A DNA stretch of 27,116 bases, from the NCBI GenBank assembly GCA_964635845.1, contig CAZWNO010000053.1, positions 1 through 27,116 of the forward strand, read 5' to 3'. The notes below the pieces were generated by a model. That model worked only from the letters and a program-made list of their open reading frames with translations. It was not told where the DNA came from and did not search any database. A program made the translations under genes and the position numbers. How positions within the stretch are numbered: the first letter of the stretch is position 1; each line of letters opens with the position of its first letter. Positions 15,152 through 23,600 of this stretch are shown in pieces. Source of the stretch: SZUA-365 sp964635845 (GTDB taxonomy: Bacteria > Bacteroidota > Ignavibacteria > SZUA-365).

Positions 15152-15811
15152 ATGAACACCGCAGACAAAAGCACGATTACCACATTCGGAAAAATCGTGA
15201 TCGCAGCGCTGATCGTGATCGCCGGATTGTTCGCATTCCACAAGTGCGCGGAAGCACAGACCGCAGGCACTATCGATTTTTCCCGCGACTACTCAGCACG
15301 GCTCGACGAGATCCTGACCGAGCAGTACGGCGTCGATTGGAAACGAGTGATCCGTGATGACTGGGCTGAAGCCTGGAAAAACCTCACCTCCACCGCCCGA
15401 GAGGGATACCAGCAGCGGCGCGCGTCACTATTCGATGAATCCGGGCTGGAGCAGTATCTCACACAGACGGAGGCCAGGCAAGTCGCCCGTGCGCTTGATT
15501 CTGCTCGGGCACGAAAGGCCGCTGAGGATCAGCGCATCGCCGACAGCATCGCGGCAGCGCAACAGACACAGGGATCAGTGGCGCTTCGCGAGGCGAGTAC
15601 GACGCAGCTCGCAGGACTCGGGCTCGGCATCGGGAAAGCGTTGTCTCAACGACTGGCGTTTCTCGGAGGATTCGAAGACACGCATCCGCAGCCGGCACCT
15701 TCACCGCCGACAGGAAGCCCGACGTTCGCCGGAATCGCGGAGGATGTCCTGCCGTGGGCGATCATCGGAACAGTGCTTATCGTGTTCGCCGTCATCGCCA
15801 TTTCCCAGTAG
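15152..15811 (+). CDS. Bitopic membrane protein with coiled-coil middle, unknown function
   Basis: A 219-residue protein. ATG 15152 lies 7 nt after AAGGA; ATG 15146, overlapping the preceding stop, is an alternative. Residues 14-31 (KIVIAALIVIAGLFAFHK) form a TM or signal helix followed by AEAQTAG. Residues 90-145 form an Ala/Arg/Glu-rich helix (EARQVARALDSARARKAAED). The region from 170 to 190 is Pro-rich, and residues 196-217 (VLPWAIIGTVLIVFAVIAIS) form a C-terminal TM helix. This layout of TM, charged helix, TM repeats that of the 9715-10353 protein. The function is not recognised; a scaffold or anchor for the neighbouring exported proteins is possible. Confidence 0.55.
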   Translation: MNTADKSTITTFGKIVIAALIVIAGLFAFHKCAEAQTAGTIDFSRDYSARLDEILTEQYGVDWKRVIRDDWAEAWKNLTSTAREGYQQRRASLFDESGLEQYLTQTEARQVARALDSARARKAAEDQRIADSIAAAQQTQGSVALREASTTQLAGLGLGIGKALSQRLAFLGGFEDTHPQPAPSPPTGSPTFAGIAEDVLPWAIIGTVLIVFAVIAISQ

Positions 15812-15882
15812 GATCGGCTCATGAAGCTCGCAATCCAGCTTTGAATTCCATTTTCACAATTCCATAAATCGAGGAGCCTATC

Positions 15883-16545
15883 ATGGCAAACACATCGCAC
15901 GAACACATGGTGCTGCAGGGCGGAAACTTCGCGGTCATATTCCCTGCAACACTCACCGCTGGTGAGATCACCGCAGTCGGAACGATCGTCAAGCACGAGG
16001 CGCTCGAAAGCTGCGAGTACGAACTCGCAGCCGGCAGCGATTCCGATGAGGTCGTCACCAAGGAAATGGACAATGGCGTCTCGGTCGAAGTGCCGAAGGT
16101 AACAAAAGTCCTGTCCGGCGTGACCGGTGTCGAGAAGGCCGCTTCTGGTGAGAGCGACAAGCTTCGCTTCACCACGCTCGAAACCGACAGCGCGTCGATG
16201 ACCGAGCTGCAAGCGCTGATCGGTGAGACGGTCTTCGCATGCATCCCGACCGGCGAGAACGACGGTTTCGCCTTCATCTACGGCAAGCTCTCGGGTTCGC
16301 TTTCGAAGGCCACGAAGGGTAACGAGATCCAGTCCGTGCAGGTCGAAATCACCGGCACCGAAGGCGTGGCTGCGGCCGCCTTCGATTACACCGACCTCAA
16401 CACCGCCTTCACGGTCGCCGTCGAACCGATGGGCGCCGAGGCGGCCGTCGATATCCTCAAGGCAACGCCGACGACCAACCACTTCGCCGCCGGCGACCTG
16501 ACCGATCTGCTCAGCGGGAAGATTGTCCTCAAGCCCGTCGCGTGA
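15883..16545 (+). CDS. Major tail (tube) protein
   Basis: A 220-residue beta-rich protein with a GAGGAG site before ATG 15883. The pattern of strands separated by Gly/Asp loops, a single N-terminal TMVLQGG-like start (HMVLQGGNFAVIF), FIYGKLSGSL, and VQVEITGTE fits siphovirus tail tube proteins, which stack in hexameric rings around the tape measure. A medium-length acidic protein with a strong ribosome binding site fits an abundant structural protein. It starts the tail gene block. No exact family is assigned. Confidence 0.65.
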   Translation: MANTSHEHMVLQGGNFAVIFPATLTAGEITAVGTIVKHEALESCEYELAAGSDSDEVVTKEMDNGVSVEVPKVTKVLSGVTGVEKAASGESDKLRFTTLETDSASMTELQALIGETVFACIPTGENDGFAFIYGKLSGSLSKATKGNEIQSVQVEITGTEGVAAAAFDYTDLNTAFTVAVEPMGAEAAVDILKATPTTNHFAAGDLTDLLSGKIVLKPVA

Positions 16546-16826
16546 TCATGATCGCGCCTGACGAGAAACTGACCAACGTGCTACTCACGGCTCTTCTCAA
16601 CCGGGAGCAGCGCCGTTTCAACCGCGTCGAGCATGCGCACTATCAGCTCATGCTCGCGCGCAAGTTCATCCGCCGTCACAACGACGGCACGTATGAACTC
16701 ACCGAGAAGGGGCGCCGCGCCGCGATGCGCGCGCTCAAGGGTCTCGAAAACGTGGACGATCCCATCACCGAGGCATCGAAGGACGAGACGAATGCCAACA
16801 TACCGGCAGATATCGAGACTGTATGA
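16542..16826 (+). CDS. Small winged-helix-like protein in tail operon
   Basis: A 94-residue protein. GTG 16542 overlaps the previous stop (GTGA), and ATG 16548 is an equally possible start; neither has a clear ribosome binding site. Residues 10-65 read as helix, helix, then a wing: HYQLMLARKFIRR followed by DGTYELTEKGRRAAMRAL, where YxLTxKG is the hairpin typical of winged-helix DNA-binding domains. The C-terminal 25 residues are acidic and probably disordered. It ends 34 nt inside the next gene. A DNA-binding domain between tail tube and hub genes is unexpected; a structural adaptor using the same fold is an alternative. Confidence 0.55.
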   Translation: MIMIAPDEKLTNVLLTALLNREQRRFNRVEHAHYQLMLARKFIRRHNDGTYELTEKGRRAAMRALKGLENVDDPITEASKDETNANIPADIETV

Positions 16827-19089
16827 AGACGGCTACGGTGAGGTAATTCTACTCCTCACGGTCTCCGACACCTACGCCGGTCTGTTCGCCACGAGCGGAC
16901 AGATCGACGTTGGCGTATTCGACCTCGACACCTCGAAGCGCGATCTCGACATCGCCGCGAGCGCAATGGTCGAGGATGAGCTCGGCATGACCATTGACGA
17001 ATCCTCGATCGAGAGTGCTGATGATGTGGACGCGGTATCGTTCGTGCTCGCGGCGCAGGACGGTACGACAAAAAGATTCGTAGGTGTATTTCTCCAGCCG
17101 GCCGACGTCGATGCACCGACAGTCACGGCACTCGAGTACAGCGGCATCGTGCGGCCTGAGATGACTTCTGAGGATCTCCGTTGGCACGGCGCGAAATGGT
17201 CGTCTGCTCCGACGCCGATTCGGATCTGGGACGTGACGGTCAAGAATTTCTTCGAAGGCGTGATCGATCAGTACACGCTGCGGGATTTGATCTACGGCAG
17301 ACAGCCAGGCAATCCATCACATCCTGATTACGTGAAGGGGATTGATTACCTGACGTTCGCTGTCGCAAATATCTCGAGTCGTCTTGCGTATTCGACGAGC
17401 AACTGGGAAGTATATCACGAGAGCCTCGCACCCCTGAACAAGTTCATGCGCGCGATCGCGGACAACCTTGCAGACACACTCGCAGCGCATGGATTCGGGA
17501 CGTTCACAATTGACCTCGCAGAAAGTCCGCTCGGCGTGTGGATGTCGCCGGCAGTTTTTCATAGTACGGGAGCAGATACACCGCTGCGTGATGAGGCTTC
17601 CCCGTATACCATTGAATTCAATCTGGAACGTGAACCTCGTCTCGGTGATACATCCGAACTCTACGAGATGTATCTGGCATGGGGTGATGTCATGCCAGAT
17701 ACCATCACGTCACCGCCTGGCGTCGAGGGTGACACAGAAGAGTCGTACTCAGTATTGAGCTGTGAGACCTTCGTTGATTTTCTCTATCGACTCGCACTCT
17801 CGCTCGGGATGTATGTACGATTCGAATATACTGCCGCTACCCAGCTTCGCATTTCATTCTCATCACGCGCAGGCGTCGTCAAGCACGAGATCTGGATCCC
17901 GGATGTCGAGAAGGCGAGCCTGGACGTTGGGCCGGCTGAGGCGCAGGACAAGCGAGCATTTCGCGGATTTGCGTTTTCGATGGCAGCAGAAGGAACGAAG
18001 GCGAATAAGGGAGCCAGCTGGTACCATTACGACCAGGGGCGACGTTTGTACTTCGAAAGTGAGTTGACAAAAAAACACCGCGACGCAGACGGCGACGATC
18101 TGTTATTCACCATCGCACCGGTCATGCGCCGTTTCGGCCGCGTCGACGGTATGCCTGCGAGCTGGCAGGCTGCGTGTCTCCCACACAATGCATACGGGAA
18201 ACACCTGCCGAGCAATTCTATCCCGATGAAGGAAACGAACGTCACGTGGGGCGTGACGAACCAACTTTTCATGAATGCCGGGTCGGTCGGAACACCGCGC
18301 ATCCTTCCCGTCGCAGCCCTTCGCGTGCAGATCGGTGGTGTCGGTGATATCTACTACTCGTTGCACGAATACGTCAACACGCTTGCCGGGCGCGATAACA
18401 GCTATTTCAAAACCGAATACGAACTGACCTTGCCGTATCTCTGCGCAATCCGCAAGTCAGCCGATGGAAGTCACGCGGATGATGACGGCGGCCGCGGGCA
18501 GTGGCAGAATCTCGAGCTTGGCTGCGAGCTGACGCTCGACGGCGTAGAGTACACCGTCGTTGGGTACGAGCGCAAGTATCGCTCACTCGAAACCACGCTG
18601 CGCCTGCACCGGCTTAGCCGCTTTGCGTTCTCGCAGGAGACCGCGCCACAGGCTGCGATGATTGTCACGCCTGTGGAAGGTGCGTATGCCGCGAGCGAGG
18701 TGTCGGAGACCGTGCTTGAATGTGGTGAAGCGATCGGCGCCGGCGATGCGGTCGCGGTCCGTTCGAACGGGAAAGCCTACCGGGCAGTCGCTCTCAATAG
18801 CGACTACGGCCGCGTGTTGGGAATTGCCTGCAGCGATGCAGTGCTCGGTGATTTCCTCCGCGTACAGTTCGGAGGGATCGCTACACACGCCGCGTATGCT
18901 TTCTCGCCGGGCGATCGCGTCTTCCTGCGCACCGCAACGTTCGGTACCTCGAACGTGCAGACCGCTCGCCTCGCCGATTTGACGGCCACTGAGGATATGT
19001 TCTGCGAGCTCGGCACGGCGCTCACGGAGACATCGCTGCGCCTCAATTTCGGCCGGCAGTTTATCTTTGCACCAGGGATACCGGTATGA
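16792..19089 (+). CDS. Large tail protein, putative baseplate hub / tail-tip protein
   Basis: A 765-residue protein starting MPTYRQISRLYEDG at ATG 16792, with AAGGA upstream; the same frame is open to 16633 but lies inside the previous gene. Residues 1-130 form a beta domain (VILLLTVSDTYAGLF). The segment near 320-345 (CETFVDFLYRLALSLGM followed by a beta strand) and the surrounding mixed domain resemble hub proteins of siphovirus tail tips. The C-terminal 140 residues (from VTPVEGAY) form a separate beta domain with SNGKAYRAVALNS, GRVLGIACS and SPGDRVFLRT, similar in pattern to gpD-type decoration domains. Hub assignment is from layout and position. Confidence 0.5.
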   Translation: MPTYRQISRLYEDGYGEVILLLTVSDTYAGLFATSGQIDVGVFDLDTSKRDLDIAASAMVEDELGMTIDESSIESADDVDAVSFVLAAQDGTTKRFVGVFLQPADVDAPTVTALEYSGIVRPEMTSEDLRWHGAKWSSAPTPIRIWDVTVKNFFEGVIDQYTLRDLIYGRQPGNPSHPDYVKGIDYLTFAVANISSRLAYSTSNWEVYHESLAPLNKFMRAIADNLADTLAAHGFGTFTIDLAESPLGVWMSPAVFHSTGADTPLRDEASPYTIEFNLEREPRLGDTSELYEMYLAWGDVMPDTITSPPGVEGDTEESYSVLSCETFVDFLYRLALSLGMYVRFEYTAATQLRISFSSRAGVVKHEIWIPDVEKASLDVGPAEAQDKRAFRGFAFSMAAEGTKANKGASWYHYDQGRRLYFESELTKKHRDADGDDLLFTIAPVMRRFGRVDGMPASWQAACLPHNAYGKHLPSNSIPMKETNVTWGVTNQLFMNAGSVGTPRILPVAALRVQIGGVGDIYYSLHEYVNTLAGRDNSYFKTEYELTLPYLCAIRKSADGSHADDDGGRGQWQNLELGCELTLDGVEYTVVGYERKYRSLETTLRLHRLSRFAFSQETAPQAAMIVTPVEGAYAASEVSETVLECGEAIGAGDAVAVRSNGKAYRAVALNSDYGRVLGIACSDAVLGDFLRVQFGGIATHAAYAFSPGDRVFLRTATFGTSNVQTARLADLTATEDMFCELGTALTETSLRLNFGRQFIFAPGIPV

Positions 19090-19463
19090 TTCGTCTCCGA
19101 TATAAAAATGGAGCGGCCGCGGCGATCACCGAGTCATTTCGCGAGCTTCGCCTGGTGGAGCTTCCAGAGGTCGCGCGCCTGAAGGGAGTCACGCTGCGAG
19201 GTCGTCATTACGATCACAAGCTCTGGCATCATCGCGTCTGGGATCTCTCGCTTACGACCGATGCCGGTACGAACTATCTGCTCTGGCTCAAGGAATGGTG
19301 GATTGCGGATGTACGCTATCTGCAATATCCCTACGATGCGAACGACGCACTCAACTGGATAGAGGTGACAACCGATGAAGGCCGCTGTCCTATCTCGTTC
19401 GCGGAAGGCGTGATTCTCTTCCCTGAAACAGAGCTCACGATCTACGAGAAGGAGCCGAGCTGA
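19086..19463 (+). CDS. Small tail protein of unknown function
   Basis: A 125-residue beta-rich protein. ATG 19086 overlaps the previous stop (ATGA), and its own stop overlaps the next start (TGATG). Strands alternate with tryptophan-rich stretches (LWHHRVWDLSLTTD, LLWLKEWWIADVRY), reminiscent of distal tail or baseplate proteins. Tight coupling to the hub-like gene suggests a tail-tip component. No family is recognised. Confidence 0.55.
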   Translation: MIRLRYKNGAAAAITESFRELRLVELPEVARLKGVTLRGRHYDHKLWHHRVWDLSLTTDAGTNYLLWLKEWWIADVRYLQYPYDANDALNWIEVTTDEGRCPISFAEGVILFPETELTIYEKEPS

Positions 19464-19960
19464 TGGCGGACGTCGTCTACAATGATATCACGCAGTTCAC
19501 CAACTCGCCCATGCACCGCCTGGTGCTGACCGATGAAGCAGTACCGACCGATCGTCTGCAGTTTTTCTATCCCACCAGGGAATCCAGTTACGAGGTGCAG
19601 GCGATCACGCGACGTGATGCGTACGGCGCCGAGCGGCCGATCGGCTGGCTTTTCGAGGCGCAGTTCATCACGGCGATCAACGCGCAGGAATCGATCCTGC
19701 AGGGACTCAATCTATGGAATACGAAAACCGTTGATGTTCACCTCGTGCTCAAGCCAGATGCATCACAATCGCACGGCCGCCTGGTGACGATACGCCTGCG
19801 GCCACCGGTCGGCCTGGTGTGGTTTCTGCGCAAGGGCGAGCACGGTCCTGAGCTCGTGATCCGCATTACCAAGGCGCTTATGTCCCTGTATCAAAACCAC
19901 GACGGCGTGGCATATGTAAAGCTCTTCACCGACGACACCGTGATAATCCCCGAACCATAA
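19463..19960 (+). CDS. Tail protein, beta-rich, unknown function
   Basis: A 165-residue protein starting MADVVYNDITQF, coupled to the preceding gene by TGATG. It contains several amphipathic strands (RLQFFYPTRESSYEVQAI, VDVHLVLKP, LVTIRLRPPVGLVWFL) and a short helix near residue 140. The pattern suits a tail structural or tail-tip protein, and it is coded between hub-like and chaperone genes. A 12-nt gap with a strong ribosome binding site separates it from the chaperone gene. No family match is claimed. Confidence 0.5.
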   Translation: MADVVYNDITQFTNSPMHRLVLTDEAVPTDRLQFFYPTRESSYEVQAITRRDAYGAERPIGWLFEAQFITAINAQESILQGLNLWNTKTVDVHLVLKPDASQSHGRLVTIRLRPPVGLVWFLRKGEHGPELVIRITKALMSLYQNHDGVAYVKLFTDDTVIIPEP

Positions 19961-19972
19961 GAAGGAGATACG

Positions 19973-20557
19973 ATGGAACCAGCGACGCAACTCCCCGCAT
20001 CGAATCCGGCCGAAGAACATGCCGGATTTCTTCGCCATGAATTCAGACATGCAGGTCATCTATACATCTACGACTTCGAGCGCATCTCGTTTGTACAGGC
20101 GCAGCTCGCCACCGAGGTCATGCAGTTCAAGCGACAGACTGTTGAGCGGCCCGCGAAAAGCCTCAGAGACATGTTGCTTTCTGGTGGCGGCGATTATCTC
20201 GTGCGTGTGGTTGCGTATATCCTCACCGAGATCGACGGCGCCGGCAATGAGGTCGCGTTCAATGTCCGTTCCACATATGACCGCGCGCTCACCTTCGTGC
20301 AAGGCCTGCCGGTTGTGGAGGAGAAACGGATCGAGGAGTGCGTCACGGATTTTTTTTCGCGACGGGGAAAGGAATCACTCGTGTCAACGGTGCTTTTGCG
20401 CGAGCAAGAGCTCGACGTACAGTCGCTCGTCGAAACAATGCTGCGGGCGCAAGCCGAGAACGGTCTGAGTCCCGCAACCGCTTCCTCGATGAGCAGCGTG
20501 AACTCCAGCGACTCTACGAGCCTCACGAGCTCGAGCGCCGACTCCGAGACCGAATGA
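19973..20557 (+). CDS. Tail assembly chaperone, gpG-like (zero frame)
   Basis: A 194-residue protein with a near-perfect AAGAAGGAGAT site before ATG 19973. It is mainly helical, with a folded part to about residue 158 (FVQAQLATEVMQFKRQT, then YLVRVVAYIL and a LREQELDVQSLVETML helix) and a Ser/Thr-rich C-terminal tail of about 30 residues. It lies directly before the tape measure gene, where lambda-like phages code gpG, a chaperone that coats the tape measure during tail assembly. It contains the in-phase slippery heptamer at 20365-20371, so a minority of ribosomes should make the longer fusion. The assignment rests on position, slippery site and overlapping downstream frame. Confidence 0.7.
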   Translation: MEPATQLPASNPAEEHAGFLRHEFRHAGHLYIYDFERISFVQAQLATEVMQFKRQTVERPAKSLRDMLLSGGGDYLVRVVAYILTEIDGAGNEVAFNVRSTYDRALTFVQGLPVVEEKRIEECVTDFFSRRGKESLVSTVLLREQELDVQSLVETMLRAQAENGLSPATASSMSSVNSSDSTSLTSSSADSETE

Positions 20558-20679
20558 CGGCGCCGCTCATTCGTCTGCTCGCGGACTTTGATCCGCTGAA
20601 ATACGAGCAGGCGCGTGCGCTCCGCTACTACGAAGCAATCGAAGGTATCGAAGACACCATCTCCAAGAGAATCAGATAG
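19973..20679 (+). CDS. Predicted -1 frameshift product, gpGT-like tail chaperone
   Basis: A -1 shift at 20365-20371 joins 133 residues of the zero frame to 102 residues in the -1 frame, giving 235 residues and ending at 20679, 8 nt before the tape measure ATG. The -1 frame is open from at least 20338 and encodes a plausible charged helical protein (RFLDEQRELQRLYEPHELE, then LADFDPLKYEQARAL and YYEAIEGIEDTIS). An alternative is a separate 41-aa protein from ATG 20554, which overlaps the zero-frame stop as ATGA. In lambda the equivalent extension (T) links the chaperone to the tail tube. Confidence 0.6.
20365..20371 (+). promoter_or_regulatory. Programmed -1 frameshift slippery site GGGAAAG
   Basis: G-GGA-AAG lies exactly in zero-frame phase (codons GGA 20366-20368 and AAG 20369-20371), the X-XXY-YYZ form used by lambda G/T. 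A T8 run (20350-20357) eight bases upstream gives a second in-phase T-TTT-TTT heptamer. A CGAGC/GCTCG hairpin about 30 nt downstream is possible but too far away to be a classical stimulator. Confidence 0.65.
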
Positions 20680-20687
20680 CTGCGATC

Positions 20688-23600
20688 ATGGAAGTATCCC
20701 TCAGACTGAATTTCAATCCCGCGCTCGACGTCGGCAAGCTCAACGTTCTCGTCCGCGAGCTCAAGGCCGCGCTGGGCCCTCTGGGAAAGGATATCAAACT
20801 GCTGGATGCGAACAAGATCAAAGCCGAGTTCGACAAGGTCGCCTCCGAGGCAGTGGAGGCGACCACCGAACTCACGCACCTGCAGCAGCAGATCGATGAG
20901 ATCAGGAAGCGGTCGACGTCGATGCCGGATCTCCCACGGTCCTTCAAGTTCAACGAGCTGTACCAGGGAGTGCAGAATGTTTCAAATGCACTCGGAGGAT
21001 TCCTCAACACTGGTGTACGTTTTGAATCCGATCTCGCGGCCGTCGGTGCGATCACGGGGAAGAGCGGCGATGAGCTCGATATGCTCGGCCAGAAGGCACG
21101 CGAACTCGGCGTGGAATTCGGCGGCGGTGCCTCTCCACAGCTCGCTGCATTCACGGGAATCCTCTCAAAGCTCGGTCCGCAGATGGCGGACGATTCGAAT
21201 GCGCTCGCGCTCATGGGTCGTAACGTTAATATCCTCTCGAAAGCGTCGGGCGATGCGGCCGATGTGTCCATGGCGGCGATCACCGATTCGATGTTGCAGT
21301 TTGGACTCGTGACCGGCGACGCCATGACAGACGCGGAAACCTCGACGCGCATCATCAACGCGATGGCCGCCGGCGCGCAGGTCGGTGCCGCCGAGATCCC
21401 GCAGGTGAAGGATGCGATTCTTGCCGCAGGTGTCGCGGCGAAAAACGCGAATCAGTCGCTCGAGCAAACGAACGCTATGATCCAAGTTCTTGCTGTCGGT
21501 GGGAAGGTTGGTTCCGAGGCAGGTGTGGCACTGCGCAATATGTTTGCCCGATTGCAAAATGCGAGTGATGAGGCACAGCAGGCGTTAGGTAAGGCAGGGA
21601 CGTCGACGCAAGAGCTTGGCGAGATTATGATGACGCAAGGTCTGGATAAAGCGATGGCACGTCTCAAGCAAGGACTCGAGAGTATTAGCTCCCCTGTCGA
21701 GCGAAACGGTGTGTTGCTCAAAGTGTTCGGTGACGACACCTCGACCGCCGCTGGTGCTGTGCTCGCCAATCTGGACAAGTACGACGAATTCTATGCTGGC
21801 ATCATCGCCGGCGAACAAGGCATGGGCAGCGCCTTTGAACAGGCACAGCAACGCATGGACAATGCGCAAGGCAAGATCGATCGCGTGATGGCATGGTTCG
21901 AGGACAAGGGCATCACGATATTCAAGACCTTCGGATCCAATGTCTCAGCTGCGATGGTCAGCATCACACAGATCGCGCCGCAGCTGACAGCGCTCAGTGG
22001 TCTAAAGAACCTGTTCCCCGCAAGTATGGTCGGCAACATCGGCGCGTTCGCGAAGAGCCTCCTTGTCACGTTGCTTCCAGCTCTGTTTACAACCAATGCC
22101 GCTACCGGTACCGTCACATTCAGTTTCGCGGCGATGTGGACGGCGATTACCGGACCTGTCGGTCTTGTTATTGCGGCGATCGCGGCGATTGGTGCGGGAC
22201 TGTATCTGCTCTATAAGAATGTCGAGCCTGTTCGCACAGCCGTCGACGCTGCCGTTGCATTCATCAAGCCGGCGCTCGAGCAGGTCTGGGAAGTTATCAA
22301 GATGGTAGGCGAGGTTGTTTGGGAAGTGGGCAAGCTCGTCTTCGAGTGGTTCATCACACCGTGGAAAATCGCGTACGAACTGATCGTCGCGATTCTCACG
22401 CCGGTCTGGGAGGCGATCACTGCGTTTTTCTCGATCGGCAACGGGGCGAAAGCCGCGGGCGGCGCGATGGAGCTGTTCAATAAGGCAATCCGGTTCGTGC
22501 AGCGATCGCTGCTCGCGATGAAAGCCGGAGTGCGAGGTACGATATTCGCGCTCGGCGCGATCAAGGACGTCATCCTCGATGTGTTCAAGGCGATCTCGAA
22601 ACTGTCGCTCAAGGACATTGCTGTCGGAATCGTAACGGGAGATTTCGGGGAGCTCAGCAAAGTACTCCGCGAGGCTGGCGGCCGGATCGGTACGGCATTC
22701 ACAGAGGGTGCTGCCGATGCGATGAAGATTGAACCAGGCATGGAAGGTGGCGGTGGCGGTGCACCGACCGGTGGTGGTAAGCCGAAAGCAACACCCAAAC
22801 CGAAGCCGGTCATCGATCCGAAGGCGGCCGAGAAAGCGAAAAAAATCCAAGCTGAAGTAGAGAAGGCGCTCGCAGAATCGCAGGAGCGGATCACAAAGGA
22901 CCGCGCAGACGCGGAGAAGGTTGCGGCCGATCGCACACTCGATGAAACTATTCGCGCTCAGGAAAAGATCGAGAAGGACGTCGCGCTCAAAGCGATCGAT
23001 CGCATGGCGATGTGGACCGACCTCGAGCAGGAACGTGTCCGAAAAGCGAAGCAGTTCGCAGCGCAGTCACTCACCGAGGAGCAGAGGCAGGCACTGAAGA
23101 CGGTCGACGACAAAATCGCAGAGGTGGGAAAAAAGGAGGAATATTCCGAAAAGCAGAAGTCCGTCCTCCGCGAGCAGTATGATAAGGAACGTGCATCGGT
23201 CACGGAGCAGTACGCAGAGAAGACCGCGCAGGCGCTGGTCGATATCGAGCGCGAATCGCAGGAGCGAAAACTCGAATTCGCACGAGGGGAAGACGAGAAG
23301 CGCCTATCTGCGCTGCAGCGACGCCTCGACAAGGAAGGGAAGGCCATCGAGTCCGCACTCGCGCGGCAGCTGAAGATGCAGCAGAAGATCAACGACGTCT
23401 TCGAGAGTGTCGCCGTCAAGTCGTTCGAGCGTATCGCTGCGGATAGACTCGCCGGCGTCGACGCGGAGGAGGATCGCGAACTCGAGCTTGTAGGTGAGAG
23501 CGAAGCGGCGAAAGAGCAGATCGAACGTATCTACGCCGAGAGACGCGCGAAGATCGATGAGGAGCTGGCCAAGCGCAAGGCCGCTACCGCGGCAGTGAAA

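Noticed and set aside
13281..19089. Possible diversity-generating retroelement target in the tailspike or hub C-terminus
   Set aside because: No reverse transcriptase, template repeat or adenine-biased variable repeat was seen in the window.
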